Shown: positions 16,379-22,910 of the stretch, piece by piece
Position numbering within the stretch: the first letter of the stretch is position 1
Layout: each line of letters opens with the position of its first letter
DNA from: an uncultured Chitinophagaceae bacterium
GTDB taxonomy: Bacteria; Bacteroidota; Bacteroidia; Chitinophagales; Chitinophagaceae
Assembly (NCBI GenBank): GCA_937900675.1
Contig: CALCEA010000104.1
Location: forward strand, 1-22,910
Direction of reading: 5' to 3'
Length of the DNA: 22,910 bases
Notes under the pieces: generated by a model
The model's input: the letters and a program-made list of their open reading frames with translations, nothing else
What the model was told of the DNA's origin: nothing
Database searches by the model: none
Position numbers and translations under genes: made by a program

Positions 16379-17671
16379 ATGGATAATAAACGTTCTGTAG
16401 CATTTCATACTTTAGGCTGTAAGCTTAATTTTTCGGAGACTTCTACCCTTTCTAGACAACTAGAACAGGAAGGCTTTGAAAAAAGGGCTTTTACGGACAA
16501 GGCAGACGTTTATGTAATCAATACCTGTTCCGTGACCGAGAATGCCGACAAAGAGTGTAGACAACTGGTTAGAAGGATTCAGAAACAAGCTCCAGAAAGT
16601 TTTGTGGTAATTACCGGATGTTATGCTCAATTAAAACCTAAAGAAATTGCAGAAATCCCTGGGGTGGATTTGGTATTAGGTGCTGCAGAGAAGTTTAATT
16701 TAATCGAACATATCTCTACCCTTTCAAAGGGTGATGCTACTAAGATTTGTAGTTGTGATATAGAAACCGTTTCTGGCTTCAATAGTTCTTTTTCGGTGAA
16801 TGACAGAACGAGGACATTTTTAAAAGTACAGGACGGATGCGATTATAGTTGTTCTTTTTGTACCATTCCTATGGCAAGAGGAAAAAGTAGAAGCGATAGT
16901 ATTCAAAATGTAGTGAAACAGGCTAAAGAATTAGCACAAAATGGAGTTCAAGAAATAGTGCTTACTGGAATTAACCTGGGTGATTTTGGAAAAGGTTTTG
17001 ATGGTGGCAAAAAAAGAGAAGAAAACTTTTTTGATTTAATCAAAGCATTAGATACTGAAACAACTATTCCTAGATATCGCATCTCTTCAATCGAGCCAAA
17101 TTTATTAACAGACGAAATGATTGAATGGGTAGCACAAAGCAAGCGCTTTATGCCACATTTTCATATTCCTTTACAGAGTGGATCAGATGCAGTGTTAAAA
17201 TTAATGCAAAGAAGATATAATTCTCAATTATATAAAGACAAGATTAGCTTAATCAAGCAATTGATACCGGATGCTTGTATTGGGGTGGATGTCATTGTAG
17301 GTTCTCCAGGAGAGACGGAAGCTTACTTTAAAGAAAGTATGGATTTTATTCATGCACTAGATATTTCCTACCTGCATGTATTTACTTATTCTGAAAGAGC
17401 CTCCACTAAAGCATTAGACATTAAACCTGTGGTACCAGTTTCTGTAAGACAAGAAAGAAATAAAATATTGCGCAACCTATCTTACCAAAAAGAACAATAT
17501 TTTAAAGCACAACATATTGGAGCCACTAGAAAAGTTTTATTTGAATCGATCAAGCAAAAAGATCCAAGTCAAACTCCTATGCTGGAAGGCTATACAGATA
17601 ATTACATTCGAATAACTACTCCTTACAGAGCAGAATGGAGCAATAAAATTGTGGATTGGACCATTGCTTAG
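16379..17671 (+). CDS. mtaB: tRNA t6A37 methylthiotransferase MtaB
   Basis: 430 residues from the ATG at 16379. The UPF0004 domain has three cluster-binding cysteines: Cys14 (TLGCKLN), Cys50 (NTCSVTENAD) and Cys81 (TGCYAQ). The radical-SAM core follows with CDYSCSFC (Cys154, Cys158, Cys161), then a C-terminal TRAM-like RNA-binding region. It adds a methylthio group to t6A37 of ANN-decoding tRNAs, using two 4Fe-4S clusters and SAM. HTLGCKLN at the N-terminus separates MtaB from MiaB and RimO. The longer frame from TTG 16370 is rejected because that codon lies in the promoter box. The TAG stop shares TTAG with the stop of the opposing antiterminator gene. The window's cysteine desulfurase could supply sulfur for its clusters (inference). 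Confidence 0.93.
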   Translation: MDNKRSVAFHTLGCKLNFSETSTLSRQLEQEGFEKRAFTDKADVYVINTCSVTENADKECRQLVRRIQKQAPESFVVITGCYAQLKPKEIAEIPGVDLVLGAAEKFNLIEHISTLSKGDATKICSCDIETVSGFNSSFSVNDRTRTFLKVQDGCDYSCSFCTIPMARGKSRSDSIQNVVKQAKELAQNGVQEIVLTGINLGDFGKGFDGGKKREENFFDLIKALDTETTIPRYRISSIEPNLLTDEMIEWVAQSKRFMPHFHIPLQSGSDAVLKLMQRRYNSQLYKDKISLIKQLIPDACIGVDVIVGSPGETEAYFKESMDFIHALDISYLHVFTYSERASTKALDIKPVVPVSVRQERNKILRNLSYQKEQYFKAQHIGATRKVLFESIKQKDPSQTPMLEGYTDNYIRITTPYRAEWSNKIVDWTIA

Positions 17672-18180
17672 TCAACGGAGATTTCTTCTACTTTGAATTC
17701 TACAATCATCATCATATTGATGCTATCTAGTCTTACAAAGACATTTCTTTTACCAGATTTAATGACTTCTCCTTTTTGACCCATAAATAAACCATTATTG
17801 ATGGAAACCCTGGTTTGTGGTGGAATATTGGTCATATCAACTACTTGAATACTTTTATAAGATTCTCCCAAGTATTTTTTGATGATTTCAATTTCTTTAT
17901 CACGAATAATGGCTGGCTTTTTTTCAAAGTACAAGAAATTTACCACTCCATTAACGGATAAAATTTGATTTCTATCCTCATTTGCAGCTTTAACAAATAC
18001 ATAAGATCTAAAAAGAGGCTCTTCAATAATTTTTTTTCTATCTGACCACTGCCTTTCTTTTTTTTGCACTGGACACCAACTTTCAAAGCCTTTTTGTAGC
18101 AATAACCCATCAACTTTCTTTTCCCACTTCGACTTTGTATATATAACATGCCAAAGCTTTTCATTCTCCTTTTCTGCCAT
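17668..18180 (-). CDS. UpxY/RfaH-type NusG-like transcription antiterminator
   Basis: 170 residues: a NusG N-terminal domain (about 9-100; KLWHVIYTKSKWEKKV, ESWCPVQKKERQWSDRKK, EPLFRSYVFVK) and a C-terminal KOW-like segment (about 120-165; LFMGQKGEVIKSGKRNVFVRLDS). This is the Bacteroidota UpxY-like specialised paralogue rather than housekeeping NusG. UpxY factors bind RNA polymerase and let it read through long capsule or exopolysaccharide operons, usually encoded as the first gene. Here no polysaccharide operon follows: the next gene downstream is the convergent mtaB. It lies 16 nt behind the Prc-type protease, so the two probably form an operon. Target operon unknown. Confidence 0.85.
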   Translation of the reverse strand: MAEKENEKLWHVIYTKSKWEKKVDGLLLQKGFESWCPVQKKERQWSDRKKIIEEPLFRSYVFVKAANEDRNQILSVNGVVNFLYFEKKPAIIRDKEIEIIKKYLGESYKSIQVVDMTNIPPQTRVSINNGLFMGQKGEVIKSGKRNVFVRLDSINMMMIVEFKVEEISVD

Positions 18181-18196
18181 TGTTATTTTTTTAAAG

Positions 18197-20350
18197 TTAC
18201 CCTTTCTTCACTACATTGTTTCCAATATTCAATTTACCCAATAATGCATTTGATTGTGATAATTGAATGTCTTTGGCAACCTGCTTGATCCAAGCTTGAT
18301 ATCTATCCTGCTTAGGCTTATCAGGATTGTTGTAAAACTTGTCGTGATCAGCTTTAAGGGGGGCAACCTGCATAGGTTCTTTAAGCTTTAAAATATTTTC
18401 GTTTTGTTGTACTATATCTTGTATTTGTTTTTTAAATGCTTTGAACTTGTTGATATTTAAATATGATGGTCGTTCAATTTGACCAGCTATCCATTGTGCA
18501 TTTTTTTTGAACCTTGTCATTGCAGTATCTGCATTGATTTTTTTATTTTCAGCAGTAGCGATACTGTAAATGGAAGGACTTTTTGTCCAAACTTGGTATT
18601 TGGCTTTCTCCATTTCATCCCAAGCTAAAGCATTTGGATTATCTTTTTCTCTATACTTGAAAAACTCATATTCATCAGGCAGAATAATATCTGGGGCAAC
18701 TCCTCTTTTTTGTGTAGAACTACCATTGATTCTGTAGAATTTTTGAATAGTTAATTTTACTGCGCCATATTCTGTTTGAATACCCAATGAATCCAAAGGC
18801 TTTCCGAAAGAAACATTTCTTTGAACAGTACCCTTTCCATAAGAAGAACTACTACCAACGATAATACCTCTTTTATAATCTTGTATAGCAGCTGCGAAAA
18901 TCTCACTTGCTGATGCACTAAATTCATTCACCATTACCACTAATGGTCCATCATATAAAGTACCAGGTGTTTCATCATATAAAACCTGTGATCTGCCGCC
19001 TTTGTCTCTAATTTGAACAACAGGACCTTTATCAATAAACAAACCTACCATTTGAACAACTTCATATAAAGAACCACCACCATTGAATCTTACATCAATA
19101 GTAATACCTTTTACATTTTCAGCTTTTAGCTTCACAATCTCTTTCGCCACATCTTCAGAACATCTATGTCCATCTTCTCTTTCAAAATCAGCGTAAAAAT
19201 CTGGCAAGAAAATATATCCATATTTATCATTACCCTTGGTGATCACTGCACTTCTTGCATACCCTTCATCTAATACCACTTTTTCTCTGATCAAAGACAC
19301 CACTTTAATGGTACCATCCGGTTTTCTGATAGTTAATCTAACTTCTGTACCCTCGCTACCTCTAATTAATTTAACTGCGTCAGTGGTTTCGTAGCCTTCG
19401 ATATCTACTGGCTCTTCTGCGCCTTGAGCTACTTTAATAATTACATCATTGGCAACCAATTGTCCAGATTTCCATGCCGGACCACCTGGTGTAATGTTTA
19501 CCAATTTAACGCCATTATCGTCTTGACCTAATAAAGCACCAATACCATAGAATACACCACTCATTTGTTCTGTAAAAGATCTTTTTTCAACAGGAGCAAA
19601 ATAATCAGTATGTGGATCCATTAATCCAGTGATGGTATTTAAAAATGTCTCAAATCTTTTTTCTTTCCCAAATGTTCTCTCTAAAGATTCAAACTTTTTT
19701 ACTTGAATTTTCTTTACTGCATTTCTAGACTCCACTTCAATTAAAGAATCCGACTTCACAACATACTTTTCCTTACCCTTATTCTTTTCTCTTTCCTCGG
19801 TTGCAGTTACATATCTATCCAACACTTTATAAGTTAATAACTTTCTCCAACGATCATCTCTTTCTTTACTATTCTTTGCATAAGATATTTGGTCTGCATC
19901 AAAATAAATGGAATCGTTGGTATTAAAATCAAAAGGACTTTCTATCAATTGATTAAATAATGCTTTCGCTTCTTTAATTCTTCTTTCATAAATAAAATCT
20001 ACAGCATCTGTAAAAATCAATGGACTACCGTGAATTTCATCGTCGATTCTTCTTTCATAAATTCTCAAACTATCTACATCAGACTGCAAAAACAATGTTT
20101 TATCTGGATCCAATGCTTTTAAATAGCCATCAAATACTTCTTTTGAAAAAACATCATCAATCTTTCTTGGACTATAATGTTCAGTTTCTAACAACTGACC
20201 AATAGTAGAAACTAATTTTCTATGCCTAACCGCACTTGGCTCCTGTTGATCTGTTTTGATATTGAAAGCAAAAAATAAACCCCCGAATACTAAGACAATG
20301 GCTAAAAAAGACCATTTATTTTGTTTGATATATGTCATAATTGCACGCAT
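18197..20350 (-). CDS. prc: Carboxy-terminal processing peptidase (Prc/Tsp, S41A)
   Basis: 717 residues from the ATG at 20350. One membrane anchor (about 13-29) places the rest in the periplasm. A helical N-terminal domain precedes a PDZ domain (about 265-345; GVFYGIGALLGQDDNGVKL, GGPAWKSGQL). The catalytic part has VNEFSASASEIFAAA (474-488; nucleophile probably Ser480 by comparison with E. coli Prc) and YGKGTVQ (504-510; Lys506), followed by the long C-terminal domain of large Prc proteases. It degrades or trims periplasmic proteins from the C-terminus, including cell-wall hydrolases in other bacteria. The frame is open back to 20557 through the tRNA-His complement, which is spurious. A TATTTTTG box at 20360-20367 supports 20350; ATG 20338 is an alternative. 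It is followed by the UpxY-like gene after 16 nt. Confidence 0.93.
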   Translation of the reverse strand: MRAIMTYIKQNKWSFLAIVLVFGGLFFAFNIKTDQQEPSAVRHRKLVSTIGQLLETEHYSPRKIDDVFSKEVFDGYLKALDPDKTLFLQSDVDSLRIYERRIDDEIHGSPLIFTDAVDFIYERRIKEAKALFNQLIESPFDFNTNDSIYFDADQISYAKNSKERDDRWRKLLTYKVLDRYVTATEEREKNKGKEKYVVKSDSLIEVESRNAVKKIQVKKFESLERTFGKEKRFETFLNTITGLMDPHTDYFAPVEKRSFTEQMSGVFYGIGALLGQDDNGVKLVNITPGGPAWKSGQLVANDVIIKVAQGAEEPVDIEGYETTDAVKLIRGSEGTEVRLTIRKPDGTIKVVSLIREKVVLDEGYARSAVITKGNDKYGYIFLPDFYADFEREDGHRCSEDVAKEIVKLKAENVKGITIDVRFNGGGSLYEVVQMVGLFIDKGPVVQIRDKGGRSQVLYDETPGTLYDGPLVVMVNEFSASASEIFAAAIQDYKRGIIVGSSSSYGKGTVQRNVSFGKPLDSLGIQTEYGAVKLTIQKFYRINGSSTQKRGVAPDIILPDEYEFFKYREKDNPNALAWDEMEKAKYQVWTKSPSIYSIATAENKKINADTAMTRFKKNAQWIAGQIERPSYLNINKFKAFKKQIQDIVQQNENILKLKEPMQVAPLKADHDKFYNNPDKPKQDRYQAWIKQVAKDIQLSQSNALLGKLNIGNNVVKKG

Positions 20351-20359
20351 GAAGAAATT

Positions 20360-20367
20360 CAAAAATA
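20360..20367 (-). promoter_or_regulatory. prc: Predicted -7 box for the prc gene
   Basis: The minus strand reads TATTTTTG, full TAnnTTTG match, nine nt before the ATG at 20350. It rules out the starts further upstream and predicts a very short leader. Confidence 0.55.
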
Positions 20368-20471
20368 GCGCAAAATGGCTTTGAAAGCTGTTATTATTGG
20401 ATAATCTGGATCTTTTTACCATAATTTTATAAAAACATGGCCAACTAATTTTATAGATTACTGAATTAATG

Positions 20472-20479
20472 TATTTTTG
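20472..20479 (+). promoter_or_regulatory. Predicted -7 box for tRNA-His
   Basis: TATTTTTG, full TAnnTTTG match, 11 nt before the tRNA 5' end. No clear -33 TTTG is seen. Confidence 0.55.
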
Positions 20480-20490
20480 CGACCCAAAAT

Positions 20491-20565
20491 GGAGGGTATA
20501 GCTCAGTAGGTTAGAGCGACAGTTTGTGGCACTGTAGGTCGTGGGTTCGAGACCCATTACTCTCC
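20491..20565 (+). tRNA. tRNA-His (anticodon GTG)
   Basis: A full cloverleaf can be drawn. Acceptor GAGGGTA (20492-20498) pairs with TACTCTC (20558-20564), with one G-T pair. The anticodon stem ACAGT/ACTGT (20519-20523, 20531-20535) holds loop TTGTGGC, with anticodon GTG at 20526-20528. The T stem GTGGG/CCCAT encloses TTCGAGA. The extra G at 20491 opposite C73 (20565) is the encoded G-1 identity element of bacterial tRNA-His. CCA is not encoded (the next bases are CCCTT), so it must be added after transcription. Confidence 0.97.
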
Positions 20566-20570
20566 CCCTT

Positions 20571-20606
20571 AAAAACCTATCACTTAATTGAGATAGGTTT
20601 TTTCTT
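20571..20606 (+). terminator. Intrinsic terminator after tRNA-His
   Basis: AAAAACCTATC (20571-20581) pairs with GATAGGTTTTT (20592-20602) around a 10-nt loop, running into a T-rich tail. It is well placed to end the tRNA transcript, though the short distance to the next gene leaves room for read-through. Confidence 0.8.
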
Positions 20607-20618
20607 TAAATCAATTCT

Positions 20619-21137
20619 ATGTTGCATTTAGTGATTCTTATGCTATTGTTCGCGGGCTTGGCTTGGCTGATCAGCTGGGGTATGGTGGGCATCTTATTTT
20701 ATCCTAAAAAACCGATTTTGGGTTGGCAGTCGCCATTGGTTGGTTGGGCAAAAAGTGTCAATATGAGTACCCTATTGAATAAAGAAACCCTAGATCATTC
20801 TTTAGAAAAAATAATGCCCATTATTGACGAAAAATTAGATGATTTCTTTCGCCATAGATTGACCGAAAAATTACCCATGATTTCTATGTTTATTGGCGAT
20901 AAAACCATCCAACAATTGAAGTCTGTTTTTATGGAAGAGTTAAAGCAAATGTTCCCAACTTTAATGCAATCATTTGCATCAAATATGCAAAAAGATCTTA
21001 TTGATCAATTAGAACATCAATCTCTTCAAAAATTTGAAATCATCGCATTTAAAGCTACTGCCCCACTAAGAAAATTGGCCATACTGATAGGTTTGATTTG
21101 GGGAGTTATTGCATACTCGATTTTGAACATTTTTTAA
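20619..21137 (+). CDS. Small membrane protein, DUF445-like
   Basis: 172 residues. Two membrane helices flank a soluble middle: about 3-28, ending in GILFYPKKPILGWQSP, and about 150-171. The first helix plus 'LFYPKKPI' resembles the start of DUF445 (YheB-like) proteins, where a glycine-rich helix is followed by a LFxPxxPI motif. The central ~100 residues are amphipathic helices (SLEKIMPIIDEKLDDFF, TEKLPMISMFIGD), also DUF445-like, so the protein would be a short hairpin anchored at both ends. Function unknown. It begins 13 nt after the tRNA-His terminator with no clear promoter box, so it is probably transcribed by read-through or from a weak promoter. Assignment is from pattern only. Confidence 0.6.
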   Translation: MLHLVILMLLFAGLAWLISWGMVGILFYPKKPILGWQSPLVGWAKSVNMSTLLNKETLDHSLEKIMPIIDEKLDDFFRHRLTEKLPMISMFIGDKTIQQLKSVFMEELKQMFPTLMQSFASNMQKDLIDQLEHQSLQKFEIIAFKATAPLRKLAILIGLIWGVIAYSILNIF

Positions 21138-21231
21138 ACCGCTTTGTTACTCTTTATGGCTGTTAAATTGCCGTTCATACTATACACACTCCTTTGTTCA
21201 TAAAGAAGAAGGATATTTGCAAAATGATTAA

Positions 21232-21252
21232 ACTAGTTCAATAGAAACTAGT
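21232..21252. repeat. Inverted repeat just upstream of the outer-membrane receptor gene
   Basis: ACTAGTT (21232-21238) and AACTAGT (21246-21252) are perfect inverted arms with a 7-nt spacer, 24 nt before the receptor ATG. A near-consensus -7 box, GATATTTG, is at 21212-21219. The repeat would lie in the early transcript and may be an operator or leader hairpin; no regulator is identified. Confidence 0.35.
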
Positions 21253-21275
21253 CCAAATAAAGAATCAAGAAAATT

Positions 21276-22260
21276 ATGAAAAATATACTACTGTTTTTAG
21301 GATGTTTATGGATAGCTCAAATAAACGCTATTGCCCAAATCCCTGGTGGCGCAAGACCTGCTGGTGGAAACATGAATATGGGTCACTTTTATGGTAAAGT
21401 GGTGGATGCCAATAAAAAAGGAATTGACGGAATCACCATTCAATTAAAAAGCAACAAATTTGATCCAGCCACTAAGAAAACCACCGAGGTTATCTTGGGT
21501 ACAATGATTAGTGCTAGCAATGGTGACTTCAGCTTTGAAAACCTCCCAATTATGGGTGCTAGCTTTAAATTAGTATTCTCAGGAATTGGATACAAGAAAT
21601 TAGAAAAGCCAGTGAGCTTTAATATCAAAATGAATGGTGGCCAAAGTATGCAAGAGATGATGGCCATGGTGGATAAAGATTTAGGTAATATCAAGTTAGA
21701 AGAAAATCCTAATGAACTAGCTAGTGTTACAGTTACCTCTACTGCAAAGCCTCAATTCGAAATGGGCATTGATAGAAAAGTATTTAATGTGGACAAGAAC
21801 CTAACTAGTACTGGTCAAACTGCGGTAGAAGTAATGAAAAATATTCCCAACTTAAATGTGGATATTGATGGTAATGTAACATTAAGAAATGCTACCCCTA
21901 CATTATTAATTGACAATCGACCTACTACTTTGACAATGGACCAAATTCCTGCTGACATTATTGACAGAGTGGAAATTATTACCAACCCTTCTTCTAAATA
22001 TGATGCAACAGGTGGCAATGCGGGTATATTGAATATCGTTTTAAAGAAGAATAGAAAGAATGGTTATAACGGGGGTATCAGAACTGGACTAGATATGAGA
22101 GGTAAATTCAATGGCGGTGGTGATATCAACCTAAGAGATAATAAGATTAACTTTTCTGCAAACGCCAATGTAAATGGAAGAAAATCGATTGGAACTTCTG
22201 AAAATATCAGAGAAATTTTGGGCGCTTTAAATCCAGCCTATATGTCGGTTTTGTGGACCA
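21276..22260 (+). CDS. Outer-membrane beta-barrel receptor (TonB-receptor-like), 3' truncated at the junction
   Basis: About 325 native residues are visible. A signal peptide (1-20, ending NAIAQ) and a short G/P-rich linker lead to a carboxypeptidase-regulatory-like beta-sandwich (about 38-140; HFYGKVVDANKKGIDGITIQL, GDFSFENLPIMGASFKLVFSGIGYKKLEKP). A plug domain follows (about 150-260; TAVEVMKNIPNLNVDIDGNVTLRN, DIIDRVEIITNPSSKYDATGGNAGILNIVLKKN), and the barrel begins at about 265. Family members usually run to 800 residues or more. From about 22260 the DNA is high-GC and encodes aroA on the other strand, so the frame's continuation to a stop at 22316 is not native. The exact break could be up to some tens of bases earlier. 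Substrate unknown; no SusD-like partner is visible. Confidence 0.85.
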
Positions 22261-22265
22261 CAGAA
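22200..22265. other. Chimeric junction between low-GC Bacteroidota DNA and high-GC aroA DNA
   Basis: Two unrelated genes on opposite strands both lose homology here, each mid-domain. The receptor stops early in its barrel and AroA stops after EPDLSNAGPFL (codon 22261-22263). Base composition changes at the same place. No IS end, tRNA or direct repeat marks the site. Confidence 0.8.
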
Positions 22266-22910
22266 ACGGGCCAGCATTTGAGAGATCTGGCTCAATTGCT
22301 ACTGAACCGCCGCTAATCAAACCTGGTTCGACCTTCCAGACAGCTGGTTCTGGGGTTGAAACCCTAACGCCGCGCTTGGTTAGGCAATCTAGGGTCATTT
22401 CGATGTGAGGCATCGATGGCAGGTGCTCGCCAACGTGACGCAGCACTAGGCCATTCTCAAATCTGGCAGCAGCTAGTAGCAGCCCGGATACAAACTGACT
22501 TGAAGCGGAGGCATCGATGGTGACTTCGCCGCCCGCTACCGTGCCGGTGCCGTGAACCGTGAAGGGTAATGAGCCCTTACCCTCATCTGACACCGATACA
22601 CCCAGCGCACGCAGGCTATCGATGGTTGTGCTCATAGGACGGCGGCGTGCAGCTTCATCGCCGTCGAAAACTACCGTTTGGTTGCTTAGCAGCGCAGCCG
22701 GCGGAACAAAACGCATCACGGTGCCGGCCAGGCCGCAGTCGATAACCGCTGGGTTGTTGAACGGCTTTGGGGTAACCAAAATAGAACCGTCTTCGCGGAC
22801 TTCGATCTCAGTACCCAACTGGCGAAGCGCCTCGATCATCAGTGTGCTGTCGCGAGATGCCAAGGTGCCGGTTAGAAGAGTTGGTTCGGAGGCAAGTGCA
22901 GAAAGCACAA
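22261..22910 (-). CDS. aroA: 3-phosphoshikimate 1-carboxyvinyltransferase (EPSP synthase), partial at both ends, foreign origin
   Basis: About 216 residues of AroA, which joins PEP to shikimate-3-phosphate. The 5' end runs off the window: the frame is open at the edge and the first visible residues, LSALASEPT, are the block after the usual NRAL motif. Visible motifs are DCGLAGTVMRF (NAGT-type), DGDEAARRRPM, ASASSQFVSGLLLAAARF (Ser-Ser-Gln substrate loop), GEHLPSMPHIEMTLDCL, and EPDLSNAGPFL with the catalytic-region Asp. Homology stops right after PFL, and the frame then runs into receptor DNA before a stop at 22207. The C-terminal third is absent. Higher GC and the wording of the motifs point to Actinomycetota (inference). 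Confidence 0.9.

Noticed and set aside
17940..18164. Second minus-strand frame inside the UpxY-like gene
   Set aside because: Out-of-frame shadow; the other frame has clear NusG and KOW features.
20351..20557. N-terminal extension of the prc reading frame starting MGLEPTTYS
   Set aside because: It is the complement of tRNA-His plus spacer, matches a well-known spurious antisense-tRNA peptide, and a -7 box lies inside it.
22207..22260. C-terminal residues of the aroA frame (WSTKPTYRLDLK...)
   Set aside because: AroA homology ends at PFL; the rest is read from receptor DNA on the wrong strand.
22261..22316. C-terminal residues of the receptor frame (TTETGQHLRDLAQ...)
   Set aside because: This DNA is the sense complement of aroA; the open frame is accidental.
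1..22910. CRISPR array, transposon, prophage, toxin-antitoxin or defence cassette
   Set aside because: No regularly spaced repeats, transposase, phage or nuclease genes were found; every long frame belongs to a housekeeping or envelope family.

Overview
The window is AT-rich and reads as a Bacteroidota genome fragment, most likely Chitinophagaceae. The reasons are the gene families (DUF2723 mannosyltransferase-like protein, UpxY-type antiterminator, DUF6702 protein, TonB-linked outer-membrane beta-barrel receptor), the lack of strong Shine-Dalgarno sequences, and repeated TAnnTTTG -7 promoter boxes of the Bacteroidota sigma factor type. The family assignment is inference. The last ~650 bases are different: GC is visibly higher (34 G/C in 60 bases at 22561-22620, against 21 in 60 at 21901-21960), and they encode an actinobacterial-looking aroA fragment. 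The switch happens inside the receptor gene near 22260, so the right end is most simply a chimeric join.

Layout. 6-1118: membrane protein joining an anti-sigma-like N-terminus to a periplasmic trypsin-like protease. 1122-2024 (-): sugar-phosphate nucleotidyltransferase. 2112-2990: PLP enzyme of the ACC deaminase/D-cysteine desulfhydrase family. 2987-3697 (-): lipB. 3742-4797: RluD-type pseudouridine synthase. 4801-4885: two terminator-like hairpins. 4905-7878 (-): HupE/UreJ-like membrane protein followed by an M1-type metallopeptidase, with a divergent DUF6702 gene at 7938-8426. 8416-10645 (-): PAP2 phosphatase and an ArnT-like GT-C glycosyltransferase. 10708-13222: glmM and a cysteine desulfurase. 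13209-16259 (-): DUF2723/GT117 protein. 16379-17671: mtaB. 17668-20350 (-): Prc-type protease and an orphan UpxY/NusG-like factor. 20491-20565: tRNA-His(GTG) with a terminator. 20619-21137: small DUF445-like membrane protein. 21276-~22260: start of an outer-membrane receptor. 22261-22910 (-): foreign aroA fragment.

Most genes are housekeeping or envelope functions: lipoate transfer, amino-sugar synthesis, sulfur supply, tRNA and rRNA modification, envelope glycosylation and proteolysis. Packing is very tight. Five convergent pairs end within 3 nt of each other or overlap, two of them through a shared TTAG that holds both stop codons. Several -7 boxes lie only 4-9 nt from the start codon, which predicts leaderless mRNAs. 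I see no CRISPR array, transposase, phage gene, toxin-antitoxin pair or defence system. The best candidates for under-described biology are the anti-sigma/protease fusion, the HupE-M1 peptidase-DUF6702 module with its overlapping face-to-face promoters, and the orphan antiterminator behind the periplasmic protease.
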